Part shown: in pieces, positions 28,888 to 39,100 of the stretch
Layout: each line of letters starts with the position of its first letter
Numbering within the stretch: position 1 is the first letter of the stretch
Source: a virus
Reading direction: 5' to 3' (one strand)
Virus record (IMG/VR): IMGVR_UViG_3300031576_000025
Span: 1 to 64,000 of that record
DNA: 64,000 bases
Position numbers and translations under genes: made by a program
The notes under the pieces: generated by a model
What the model saw: the letters and a program-made list of their open reading frames with translations, nothing else
What the model was told of the DNA's origin: nothing
Database searches by the model: none

Positions 28888-30921
28888 GTGGCCGGTATCG
28901 AGATTGAATTCGGGGTAGTTGACGCGGCCAGCCCCGTAATACAGCGCCTCAGCAAAGAACTTCTAGAGGCCGCGAAGTCCAGCGGACGATTTGCTTCTGA
29001 TGTTGCCGCCGCCAGCGGGAAGGCCGACGAGGCCCTGTCACGCATACCGTCAAAAGCTAAGGCGGCCGGTTCTAGCATGGGCGCTCTGGCGCAGGCCGGG
29101 GCTTCCCTTAAATCAGAAATAGCCGGGTTAGCTTCCGTGGCGGCTGTGACCGCGTTCTTCAAGGGCAGCGTGGAAGCGATTGCCGAAGAGGAACGCGCGC
29201 TGTTCCGTCTGACGCAAGCCCTGCGCCTGAACGGCGAAGCCAGCACCGCCAACATCACCAACCTAAAAGCATTTGCATCAGGATTGCAGGCCACCACCGG
29301 CGTGGCAGACGAACAGGTGATTGGCCTGCTGGCGCTGGCGCGGACCTACAGCACCAGCGTGGAAGGTGCGAAGCGGCTCGCTGAAGTTTCTATTGACCTT
29401 GCCGCGGCAATGGGGACGGAGCCGGTTGATGCACTGCGCAGCCTGGCTGGTGCGCAAGCAGGCATGGTGCGCGAGCTTGCCAAGCTGAACCCGGAAATAA
29501 AAAACCTGACAACCGAACAGCTAAAAGCCGGGTTCGCCACTGAATTGGTGGCGCAGAAAGTGCAAGGCACGGCCGTTGCGCTGCACCAAACCTTCAGCGG
29601 CGCACTGGCGGACGCGAAGAATCAGCTTGGTGAATTCCAAGAAGAAATCGGGGCCGGTTTAATCCCCGCGCTTCAGCCTTTGATTGCGAACCTGCGGAAG
29701 GTGTGGGAAACATTCAGGCTGCTGGGCACGTTCATAGCCGCATTCGGTGCCCAGCTCGTCGCTGACGTTGAACTTCATTTCACGCAGGCACAGGCGATAA
29801 TCAAGGGCACGGTTGAATTCATCGCCCTAACAGTGCGCGGTAAATTCGACGAGGCAACAGCAGCGGCCCAGCAGGCCATGTCTGGAATGTCGAATGCCAC
29901 GCGCGAACACGCGGACAAGACCGTTGTGATTTGGTCCGAGTTCGCCTCTGACGTGGCTGGCATCCAGGAAAAGTCCGCGGCAGCACAAGTTTCAGCTGCC
30001 GAAAGCACGGCACAGAAGGTTAATTTTATTGACGAGAAGATGCTGGAAAAGTTCAAAAAGAATAGGGAGGAAAGAGAACGGTCCATGCAATCTGCTAGTG
30101 ACAGGGTTGCCGCCCTTGAAATAGAAGCATTGCAATTGTCCGGTCAGGGTCTTGAAGCAGAAAAATTGCGGATACAGACAGAAAAGGAAGAACGTCTAAA
30201 GGCGTTGAATGAAATCGCGGCAGTAACCCCGCAAATAGAGGCCAAGATTAACGAGGCGCGCGTTCTGACCATGCAAAACGCCGCCCTAGCAGAACAAGCT
30301 GCTTTGGAGCAATTCGACGTAAGCGGTAAAGCAATCACCGCGCTTGGCGAGCAGGTGACCGGAAGCATAACAAGCGCATTCGGTGATGCATTCGCGGACA
30401 TGATTTTTGAAGGCAAGGACCTTGAACAAAGTTTATCAAATTCGTTTCGGCAGATTGCGAAGCGGGCCGTTGCGTCACTTATTGAAATCGCCATCCAAGC
30501 GGCCATAACGCAAGCAATAGTAGCTGCTGTCGGCGGCGGGGCTGGGGCCGGGGCTGGTGGCGGCGGCGGCGGCGGCGGTTTCATAAGCAAAATCATCGGC
30601 GGCCTACAGACCGGCGGCATCGTGGACAGGCCCACAGTCGCCCGCCTTGCGGAAGCAGGCGAACCCGAAGTGGTTGCGCCCGTGTCGCGCCTTATGACCA
30701 TGATAAAGGGGGCCGTCGGGGGCGGCGGCGTAGGCGGCGGTGTTGCCGTCACGGTCCACCAGCAAAACAATTTCACTTCGCCGCAGGGGTTCAGCGACGA
30801 GCAGGTGGCCCAGGTCATGCGCCGAATCGCGGCGTTCACGCGAAACGGTGCTGCCGAAGGCGGGGAATTGGTCAAGTCCATCCTTGCCCGCCAGGGCAAG
30901 GTGGAAGGGCAATCCGTGTGA
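28888..30921 (+). CDS. Tail tape measure protein
   Basis: A 677-residue, largely helical protein. It opens with VVDAASPVIQRLSKELLEAA, the usual start of tape measures, has coiled coils (about 370-470, KKNREERERSMQSASDRVAA), hydrophobic segments around 515-545 (VASLIEIAIQAAITQAIVAA), a long Gly run and the C-terminal GGIVDRPTVARLAEAGEPEV motif seen in many. It sets tail length and helps DNA entry. It is short for a tape measure, implying a tail of roughly 100 nm. Third codon positions are much less G+C biased than in neighbours. GTG start with gggggg upstream. Confidence 0.9.
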   Translation: MAGIEIEFGVVDAASPVIQRLSKELLEAAKSSGRFASDVAAASGKADEALSRIPSKAKAAGSSMGALAQAGASLKSEIAGLASVAAVTAFFKGSVEAIAEEERALFRLTQALRLNGEASTANITNLKAFASGLQATTGVADEQVIGLLALARTYSTSVEGAKRLAEVSIDLAAAMGTEPVDALRSLAGAQAGMVRELAKLNPEIKNLTTEQLKAGFATELVAQKVQGTAVALHQTFSGALADAKNQLGEFQEEIGAGLIPALQPLIANLRKVWETFRLLGTFIAAFGAQLVADVELHFTQAQAIIKGTVEFIALTVRGKFDEATAAAQQAMSGMSNATREHADKTVVIWSEFASDVAGIQEKSAAAQVSAAESTAQKVNFIDEKMLEKFKKNREERERSMQSASDRVAALEIEALQLSGQGLEAEKLRIQTEKEERLKALNEIAAVTPQIEAKINEARVLTMQNAALAEQAALEQFDVSGKAITALGEQVTGSITSAFGDAFADMIFEGKDLEQSLSNSFRQIAKRAVASLIEIAIQAAITQAIVAAVGGGAGAGAGGGGGGGGFISKIIGGLQTGGIVDRPTVARLAEAGEPEVVAPVSRLMTMIKGAVGGGGVGGGVAVTVHQQNNFTSPQGFSDEQVAQVMRRIAAFTRNGAAEGGELVKSILARQGKVEGQSV

Positions 30922-33680
30922 TTCCAGTTTCCGCCGGGTACCTGGCCGCGCAGGCGTCAAACGAATTCAAGGGCGCGCGCCGCATCACGCTATACCGCCG
31001 CAATTGGTCCGGCAGCGGTTGGGAAGGCGTGGGCATTGATATAACCAATGAAGTCATGTCCCCGCAGCGGTTGTCCGACAAGCTGGACACGGAAAAGCTG
31101 AACGAGTTTAAAATCGGGAACCTGGCGGTTTCGGTTGACAACAAGGACGGCCTGTGGGTCCAGGGCAGCACGCGGTTTCCAAACGGGACCTTCCTGCTTT
31201 TTAGGTCCAAGGTGGTTGTGGAATTGGGCATGGTTGTTGGCGGGGTGCCAGAGATTTTTCCGCGCTTCACCGGAATAATTGAGGACATGCCTGGTGGGGG
31301 GTCTACGCCCACCGTTAACCTGGACATTCGCAGCACCATGCAGATGCTCGAATCGGCGGATGCCGACAAAGCGGCGCTGACCGTTCTGGCTGAAAATCTT
31401 GGGACCGGCGATGGTGTGGCGGCTGAATTCTTAACTGACAACAGCGGGGTTGCCGAATTCAGAAACCTGGTTGTGGGCGGCAACCCGTTGCGGCCGGGGC
31501 AGCGGTGGAGCCAGGGACAGCTTGACGACCCAAACCTGCCAGGCAAAGTTTCATTCGCAAGCGAACCTGAAATTGGGGAATCCGTCTTGGCGGATTACCT
31601 GCGGTGGAAGCGGGACAAGCGCATAGAGGACGCGGTTGCTGACCTGGTGGCCGTGGTGGCGGACATGGGCGTGGACACCATACAGGCGGTGACTTTCACG
31701 CCGCCGCCCGTGCGTGAAATAGTCCACACCACCCAGGGCGACTTCATTGCCTACACGCAGAAGCGCACGCGCGTGCAGGCAGAGGCAGCGCCACCGCTTG
31801 GTGACGGGGTTATCACGCTGGACCCACTGGACACCAAGGCAGAATGGGACGCGCGCATCAATAGCAGCGGCGTCAACAACGGCAACCGCGTGCCAAACGG
31901 GCTGCACCCATTGTGGCGGCTGCAATACGAGGCCACGCACCTGCCAGAGGAAGAATATCACGCGGTAGAAGGTGTGCCGCTTCCATTTACAAGGTGGCAG
32001 GAAACGGTGTCGCTTGGTTCCACCCGCAGCGTGTCCAACAGCATCCTGACGTTCCACCATGCACCGGGTTTTGACAGTTTAATACACGGATTACTCAGCG
32101 GTGGCCCCGACGGAAACTACTTCAGCATCAGGGCCCGTATTGCCAGTAATGGTGGTAGCGCAATCTTGCATTACGCCGGATATTTTGGCAGCGGGCCACA
32201 AAAGGGGGCCACAATCCGCGTTACTGCCGGGCAAGTGGCACTGGAGTCCAGCATGGTGCAGACATTTGCCCTGGACACCGGCCAGTTCCACACCTATGAA
32301 GTATTCGTGGACACCGTTGCTGCGCAGGCTCGCCTAAAAGTTGATGGCGTGCAGGTGTTGTCCCAAGTCCTTGGGACCAGCAATCCCAACAATTTAGGCA
32401 TCAGCACGGTTGACCTATTGTTGCAAGACGCTGCTGGCTCCAGCACCTACGAGATTGATTTCATGCGGTTCAACAATGTGGAACCGCAGCCGCCGCTGCT
32501 GGATGCCACATTCGTGACGGACTATGACCCCCACCTTGGCGGCCTGACCAGCTTCTCGCTTATCACCACCCTTGGCCCATTTTTCGCCGTATTCCAAGGA
32601 GGGGCAAACAGCCCGGAGTTTTTTTGGTCCAGCAGCAACGACGGTATAAACTTCGGCCCGGAAACAGCCATCCCGCTTGGCGGAAACGTCGGGGCCTGGA
32701 CCGGAGCTGATTTTGTGCGCAAGGTGCGCCTGCGCGTCAAGTTCAGGGAAGGTGCGGACCCGGTGCCGGGTGCCATGACGCAGCTGTGGCTGCCAGGTAT
32801 TGCCCACCTGAAAATTGACGGCGGTACTGGCGTACAATCCTGGGACACGTGGACGCAGAAGGTGACGCCAAACAACGGGGCGGTCCAGGTGTTCACCGCT
32901 GGACACCACAACCTGACCAACACCGACAGCTTCTATGCGGCGCTTGGCGTAGGGGGCGCGATTCAGTCAGACAACGACCAATTTCTCGCCGGATTCGGGA
33001 TGCCAACGCACGTGAACTTCATCGTGCTTCTGAACACCGCAGGGTTGATTCTGCCGCAGCTGCGCGAGGGGATAATCAACCTGACGACCAACCAAATCCT
33101 GCTGACCCTTGCGAACTACGGCCGCGGGTCAAAGGTGCTGGCCGTGTTGCGCGAAATCACAGGAATCACCGACCGCGTTATTGGCGTGAATGGAAACGGG
33201 TCCTTCTTCTTTAAGGCCCGCACCGTGCCGGGCAGCCCGTCCAAGGTTCTGGACGACAGCAACGTATTGGAGCCACTGGCGTTTAGTCCCGGTTGGGAAG
33301 GCGTGTTCAATATCGTCCGCGCGACCTTCGGAAATTTCCGCGCGGTGGCGGACGCAGCCAGCGTGGGGGAGGGCAGCCCCACGTCAGAAAATCAGTTCGG
33401 GGACCGGCCGCTAGACTTGCCAGGCACCAGCTTGCTGTTCCAGAAGGACGTGGACCTAGCCACGGCGCTGGTCAAGAAGGCGCGCGAGCGCCTGCGGCTG
33501 CCCAAGCGGCGGCTGACCGTGCGCGTGCGGTGGATGCCAGAGGTGGAACTTCTGGACAGGGTGACCTACAATGTGGTAAAGCCGCGGCAAATCGGCCCGG
33601 CCAACCTGGACGCCATTGTGGCTGGGGCGACCCAGGACCCGGAAGGCTGGACAACGGAACTGGACCTACTGGAGATTTAA
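30918..33680 (+). CDS. Tail tip/hub protein with inserted beta domain
   Basis: A 920-residue protein. The N-terminal part (RRITLYRRNWSGSGWEGVGI..., then FTGIIEDMPGGGSTPTVNLD) and the C-terminal part (NQILLTLANYGRGSKVLAVL, then RVRWMPEVELLDRVTYNV) look like the beta-rich rings of a phage hub/Tal-like protein. The middle (about 360-620) is a jelly-roll-like insertion (NYFSIRARIASNGGSAILHY, GQFHTYEVFVDTVAAQARLK) of the concanavalin type, which often binds carbohydrate. Probably at the tail tip for adsorption. Codon usage, like that of the tape measure gene, is less G+C biased. GTGA overlap upstream. Confidence 0.7.
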   Translation: MIPVSAGYLAAQASNEFKGARRITLYRRNWSGSGWEGVGIDITNEVMSPQRLSDKLDTEKLNEFKIGNLAVSVDNKDGLWVQGSTRFPNGTFLLFRSKVVVELGMVVGGVPEIFPRFTGIIEDMPGGGSTPTVNLDIRSTMQMLESADADKAALTVLAENLGTGDGVAAEFLTDNSGVAEFRNLVVGGNPLRPGQRWSQGQLDDPNLPGKVSFASEPEIGESVLADYLRWKRDKRIEDAVADLVAVVADMGVDTIQAVTFTPPPVREIVHTTQGDFIAYTQKRTRVQAEAAPPLGDGVITLDPLDTKAEWDARINSSGVNNGNRVPNGLHPLWRLQYEATHLPEEEYHAVEGVPLPFTRWQETVSLGSTRSVSNSILTFHHAPGFDSLIHGLLSGGPDGNYFSIRARIASNGGSAILHYAGYFGSGPQKGATIRVTAGQVALESSMVQTFALDTGQFHTYEVFVDTVAAQARLKVDGVQVLSQVLGTSNPNNLGISTVDLLLQDAAGSSTYEIDFMRFNNVEPQPPLLDATFVTDYDPHLGGLTSFSLITTLGPFFAVFQGGANSPEFFWSSSNDGINFGPETAIPLGGNVGAWTGADFVRKVRLRVKFREGADPVPGAMTQLWLPGIAHLKIDGGTGVQSWDTWTQKVTPNNGAVQVFTAGHHNLTNTDSFYAALGVGGAIQSDNDQFLAGFGMPTHVNFIVLLNTAGLILPQLREGIINLTTNQILLTLANYGRGSKVLAVLREITGITDRVIGVNGNGSFFFKARTVPGSPSKVLDDSNVLEPLAFSPGWEGVFNIVRATFGNFRAVADAASVGEGSPTSENQFGDRPLDLPGTSLLFQKDVDLATALVKKARERLRLPKRRLTVRVRWMPEVELLDRVTYNVVKPRQIGPANLDAIVAGATQDPEGWTTELDLLEI

Positions 33681-33681
33681 G

Positions 33682-36096
33682 GTGGCGCTAAAACAAATCC
33701 TAGACACCCCGGCAGCCTTCGCCGCCAACGTCGGCCAGTCCGGCATGGACCTTTCCGCCGTGCCCATAAAGCTGGTCACGGTCTTTACGCAGGTCCAGAT
33801 TGACGACTTCGAGGACGCGGTGCTGGACCCGAAGTGGCTGCGCAACGGCCAGCCGAGCAACTTCATCAGCTACCTGACCAACATAGACCAGGGCAGCGGG
33901 TCCTTCAACACCAGCAGCTTCCGCAAGGCGCAGACGTTCCAGACCGTGTCCAACACAAGCATTCGGCGCGCGTCCATGATTCTTTCCGCCAGCAACCCCG
34001 GCGCGCCACCGGGGAACCTGATTTGCGAAATCCAGACGACGACTGGCGCGCCAGGCAGTGAAATCCCGTCGGGCACGATTCTGGCTTCCAGCAACCCCGT
34101 CCCAGCCAGCAGCGTCCCCAACATAGGGCTTCCACCTTTCACGTTTTTCACCCATTTTGAATTCCCGACGCCGCCCGCGCTGACGGCCGGGACCAAATAC
34201 GCCATCGTCCTGCGCCAGACCGCCATCGGCGTGGACGGAATTTCAATCTACGGCGAAAAATCTTCCAGCGCAAACTACGCCGACGGGCGCGCGCTGTTCT
34301 ACACCGAATCAACGTCCACGTGGAACGTGGCCCTAAGTTTCTTCCCGTTCATTTATGACTGGTATTTCCGCCTGTGGGAACCGGACGCGGCCACGTTCCC
34401 AATTGAAACCGGCGGCGCGCTGCGGTTCGACTACACCAGCGCCACCGTCCCCATTCGCTTGGAAACCCAGTACAACGACAGCCCGCGCGATAGCTACGAG
34501 CTGGAAACGCGGTTCATTTGGAACCGCCTTGCAGCGTCCGGCGCTGCCGGTCTGAAGTTCAGCGTGGCGCTTCTGCAAGGCACAATCGCCCCGCTGCCGC
34601 TGTCCGAAGCCGACAAGGACGCCAAGCTGCTGCTGGAAATCCAGCTGCGCGGAAACCCCACCAGCGACGATTTCAGCATCCTGCCCATAATCGTGGACGC
34701 CAGCGGCAACAAGCGGGCCTACCCACCGTCCCCGGCGAACTGGAACGGGACGCCAGCGGACCCGGGCCATTTCCTGACCCCGTTCGGGGCCGCGTCCGGG
34801 GTCCCTATCACCGTGAAGGTGTCGCGTCAGGCGGACGGCGGGGTGATTGTCAAGGCGTGGAAGAACGACGACGAATCAGGCCAGACCATTTTCCTGACCA
34901 CGGCCAGCCCGCCGGTGCGCACCAACCTGACCGGCCTGGTCCACCTGAACATCGGCAACAGCCCCGACGTGTTCAGCAGCCGGTACGATTTCAGCTACTT
35001 TAAGCTGTCCGGCCCGACGGTGGAACCGCCGTCCGGGTTCGTCACGTTCCGGCGGCAGTTCGGTTCCCCCACCAAGGTGCAGTCCTTCAATTTCACCAGG
35101 ACCTTGCCGGTGGTTGGCGACGTAATAAACGTGCGCACCAGGACCGGGGACACGCTGGCCGCGCTGCTGGCCGCGACCTTCAGCGCGCCGCACCCGACCA
35201 CGACGGTTGGCAGCGTCGAAAGCGCCACGCCCTATCTGTCCCCCACCAAGTACATCGAATATCAGCTTGAATTCGTCCACGCCAGCCCCGGCCCCCTGCT
35301 GACCGGCTTCGACATCACCATGGCGGACGCCGCGGTTGTCGAAGATTCACCGACGATTTTTAGCCTGGACGCCAACGGGCCGGGCACCAGTTCTATCACC
35401 ACGACCGAAGGCGAAACGAACACGGCGAACACCAACAAGCTGAAGGACAACGACCCTGCCACCCAGTACGCCAGCACCAACGCCACCGACGGAACGGAAG
35501 TGGGAATCACCGTGTCCATTACCCCTTCCATTCAGCCGGTCAACTGCGTGCTGCTGCGCAACACCAACCTGAAGGGCGTCAGGGTGGAATGCCCGCCTGG
35601 GTCCACGGTCTTTGAGGGCGACTTGACGGCGGACGACGAACTGGTTACGTTCCCGCTGGTCAGCAGCCCGGGCGGCGTCAAGGTGGTGGGGAAGTCCACC
35701 AAGACGCCGAACCAAACCAAGCGCATCGGGGAAATCTATATCGGCGTGGTTCAGCTGGCGCTGCCCGGGTTCGACGAATACGCGCCCAACCGGCTGATTC
35801 GCCAGGGCGGCAGCTATGAAGCCCTGGGCGGCAAGCTGATAACCTTCAACGGGGTGAAAAAGTACGGCAGCACGTGGACGATTTCGCGCATCCCCGAAGG
35901 CACCCTGGCTGACCTGTTGACCATTTTTGAGGGGCAGCGCCAAGTGACGTTCTGGCCGGAACCCGGGGCGAAGCCGCGGGAGTTGTTTGACGTGGCGTGG
36001 GCGGTGGAAGAGATGCCGCACCCCTACAGCGAATTGGTCAAGACGGACGGCCACACAGTTGAAGGGGCCATGACGGAACTAGAAGGGCGCGTGTAA
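33682..36096 (+). CDS. Tail tip/baseplate protein
   Basis: An 804-residue beta-rich protein. Residues about 55-245 resemble an adhesion domain (SSFRKAQTFQTVSNTSIRRA, FPFIYDWYFRLWEP); 250-480 a sandwich (ETGGALRFDYTSATVPIRLE, SSRYDFSYFKLSGP); 580-700 has TEGETNTANTNKLKDNDPAT, recalling discoidin/F5-F8-type binding folds; and the end (about 710-800) resembles a C-terminal tail-tip domain. Probably part of the adsorption apparatus. GTG 33682 two bases after the preceding stop with taaggtgg context. Confidence 0.65.
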   Translation: MALKQILDTPAAFAANVGQSGMDLSAVPIKLVTVFTQVQIDDFEDAVLDPKWLRNGQPSNFISYLTNIDQGSGSFNTSSFRKAQTFQTVSNTSIRRASMILSASNPGAPPGNLICEIQTTTGAPGSEIPSGTILASSNPVPASSVPNIGLPPFTFFTHFEFPTPPALTAGTKYAIVLRQTAIGVDGISIYGEKSSSANYADGRALFYTESTSTWNVALSFFPFIYDWYFRLWEPDAATFPIETGGALRFDYTSATVPIRLETQYNDSPRDSYELETRFIWNRLAASGAAGLKFSVALLQGTIAPLPLSEADKDAKLLLEIQLRGNPTSDDFSILPIIVDASGNKRAYPPSPANWNGTPADPGHFLTPFGAASGVPITVKVSRQADGGVIVKAWKNDDESGQTIFLTTASPPVRTNLTGLVHLNIGNSPDVFSSRYDFSYFKLSGPTVEPPSGFVTFRRQFGSPTKVQSFNFTRTLPVVGDVINVRTRTGDTLAALLAATFSAPHPTTTVGSVESATPYLSPTKYIEYQLEFVHASPGPLLTGFDITMADAAVVEDSPTIFSLDANGPGTSSITTTEGETNTANTNKLKDNDPATQYASTNATDGTEVGITVSITPSIQPVNCVLLRNTNLKGVRVECPPGSTVFEGDLTADDELVTFPLVSSPGGVKVVGKSTKTPNQTKRIGEIYIGVVQLALPGFDEYAPNRLIRQGGSYEALGGKLITFNGVKKYGSTWTISRIPEGTLADLLTIFEGQRQVTFWPEPGAKPRELFDVAWAVEEMPHPYSELVKTDGHTVEGAMTELEGRV

Positions 36097-36099
36097 CAG

Positions 36100-36131
36100 T
36101 TTAAAATTGGGTGCCGCCAGCATGGTAGAAT
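36100..36131 (+). promoter_or_regulatory. Weak extended -10 promoter candidate
   Basis: TGGTAGAAT (36123-36131) is an extended -10-like box, with TTTAAA (36100-36105) too far upstream for an ideal -35 (20-base spacer). It lies in the 57-base gap before the large signal-peptide gene, where the tail operon would otherwise continue. Confidence 0.3.
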
Positions 36132-36153
36132 CGCCAACGTGAGGACCAACCCT

Positions 36154-39100
36154 ATGAAAAAGCCCGCCGCCGTCGCCGTCGTCGCCGGTATCCTGCTTGC
36201 CGCGTTCGGCAGCCTGTGGCCGCTACGCGCCGAGGACGAATTGGCGCGCCGTGACGGCAACCGCACGCCGGTCATGCTGGGGGTGGTGGAAGGGACTGGG
36301 GAAATCCGCATGATTCGCACGACGCCGGACGGCGCGGTTATCATGTCCCCCGCTTCCGGCAGCCCTTCCCAGGCCGTGAACCAGGGCACGGCCGGGGCGC
36401 AGGAATGGCCGGTTAAGACCAAGAAGGGGACCAGCAGCATGGACGTTTCCGGGTCCACCGTTGGCGTCAGCGGGTCCACCGTCACCGTTCAAACCGACCC
36501 CGCCCACCCCATCAACGTCAACGTCGTTGCCGGGACCATAAACGCTGGCGTGTCCGGCTCCACCATCATCGTGACCGGCAGCACGGTCAACGTCGTCAAC
36601 GTCGTTTCCGCGCCCCTGCACGTCAACGTCGTGTCCGGGTCCATCAGCGCCGGGGTTTCCGGTTCCACGGTCCACGTCAAGAACGAGAACGGCGGGACGC
36701 TGGCCGTTTCTGCCAACAACCTGGACGTTCGGGACCTGTCCTTTGCCACCGACAAGGCCGACGTGACCGGCAGCGCCGTGCAGGTTTCCAACGCCGGTGG
36801 CGTGGCGGCCGTCAACGTGCAGGACGGCGGCAACGTGCTGTCCGTGGACGACGCCGGGGGAAGCCTGACCGTGGACGGGACCGTGGCCGCCACCCAGTCC
36901 GGTGCTTGGACGGTCACGGCCAATGCCGGGACCGGCACCCAGGCCACCGACCCCGTGGACCGGGCCGCCCGCGCGCTTGGCCGGGCCTTCCTGCGGGACC
37001 CCACCAACACCTTCAACATGGGCAGCGCCGCCGCGCCCGTGCGCGTGGACACGGTGGGCGTCACCACGGCCCCCGTCAGCGTGGACAGCCTGCCCCTGCC
37101 CGCCGGGGCGGCGACCGAAAGCACCCTTTCCACCATCAACGGCAAGCTGCCCGCCAGCGTGGCTGCCGACAGGACCGCCGCCGGGGCCCCGTCCGCCTCC
37201 CGCCTGTCGGACGGTGCCGCGTTCTACAAGGCCACCACGCCGTCCGACGTGCAGCCTATCAGCGCCACCGCGCTGCCCCTGCCCGCCGGGGCCGCCACGT
37301 CCGCGAACCAGGCCACTTCCAACGGCAGCCTTTCCTCCATAGACGGCAAGCTGCCCGCCACCGTCGCCGCCGACCGCGCCACGGCTGGCGCGCCCAGCGC
37401 CGCGCGGCTGTCCGACGGCACGGCCTTCTACAAGGCGACGACCCCAAGCGACACCCAGCCCATCAGCGCAGCGGCCCTGCCGCTGCCCGCGGGCGCGGCC
37501 ACCGAAACCACCGCCGCCACCATCGCCGGGGACACCACCAGCCTGGACGCCAAGGTGCCCAGCCAGGGCCAGGCCACCATGGCCGCGTCCCTGCCCGTGG
37601 CAATCGCCAGCGACCAGTCCGCCCTTCCTGTCACCCAATCCGGTGCCTGGGCCGTCACCGCGAACGCGGGCACGGGCAAGTTCAACACCACCGGGTCAAC
37701 GGTCAACGTGACGAACCAGGAGGGGACCAGCCTGGCGGTGAACGACGCGGGCGGGGCCTTGACCGTGGACGCCGTGAACCTGGACACCAGGGACCTGACA
37801 TTTGCCGCCGACAAGGTGGATGCCAGCGGGTCCACCTTGGGGGCCAACAACGGCGTGGATATCGGCAACGTCACCGTGGACAACACCGGCGGTGCCGGGG
37901 CCGTGAACGTCCAAGACGGGGGCAACAGCCTGACGGTGGACGACGGCGGAAGCAGCCTGACCGTGGACGGCACCGTGACGGCCAACGCGGGTACCGGCAA
38001 GTTCAATACGACCGGCAGCACCGTCAACGTGGCCAATCAGGAAGGCACCAGCTTGGCCGTGAACGACAACGGGGCCAGCCTGACGGTGGACGCCAGCAAC
38101 CTAGACGTGCGCGACCTGTCCAGCAGCCAGGACAGCATCAGCGCCGTGCAGTCCGGCGCTTGGACCGTCACCAGCCACCAGGGCACCGCCGCGGCGCAAT
38201 CGGGGCGCTGGCCCATGTTCCTGTCGGATGGGACCAACGAGCGCGGGACGGACACGCTGCCGCTTCGGGTGGACCCCACTGGCACCACGACCCAGCCTGT
38301 TTCCGGCACTGTCACGTCCAACGCCGGGACCGGCACCTTCAACGTGCAGGCGACCGCGGCCAGCCCGGCCGCCGCGCGCTTGTCGGACGGGGCGGCCTTC
38401 TACAAGGCCACCACGCCCGCTGACACCCAGCCCATCAGCGCCGCCGCCCTACCCCTTCCGTCTGGCGCGGCGACGGCGGCCAACCAATCCACCGCCAACG
38501 GAAGCCTGGCGTCCATTGACGGCAAGCTGCCTGCGGCCCTTACGGGGTCCGGCAACCTGAAGGTGTCCCTTGCGGAATCCACGGCCGTGCAGGCCGTGTC
38601 CCAGTCCGGCGCATGGACCGTGACCGCGAACGCTGGCACCGGGAAGTTCGACACGACCGGCAGCACCGTGTCTATCCACGGCTCAACCATCCAGGTCCGC
38701 AACGCCTTCGGGGAATCCCTGAATGTGGGCGACGGTTCCGGCCCGCTGACCGTGGACGGGACCGTGGCCGCCACGCAGTCCGGCAGCTGGTCCGCCGCCG
38801 TCAACAACGCCGCGGGCGCGTCCGCGGTGAACGTGCAGGACGGGGGAAACAGCCTGACCGTTGACGCGGCCGACCTTGACGTGCGCGACCTCACCAACGC
38901 TTCCGACAGCGTCACCTCCCACCAGGGCGGCGCTTGGACGGTCACGGCCAACGCGGGCACCGGGAAGTTCAACACCACCGGGTCCACCGTGAACATCGCC
39001 AACCAGGAGGGCACATCGTTGGCGGTCAACGACAACGGCGGCAGCCTCACCGTGGACGCTTCCAACCTGGACGTGCGCGACCTTTCCAGCGCCCAGGACA

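Noticed and set aside
28393-28900. Programmed frameshift in the tail chaperone (gpG/gpGT type)
   Set aside because: No second overlapping chaperone ORF exists; the tape measure gene starts 12 bases after the stop.
30883-30900. CTTGCCC-GCCA-GGGCAAG hairpin near the end of the tape measure gene
   Set aside because: A perfect 7-bp stem, but inside coding sequence with no T-tract and no AAG loop at the apex; it was not counted in the leader family.
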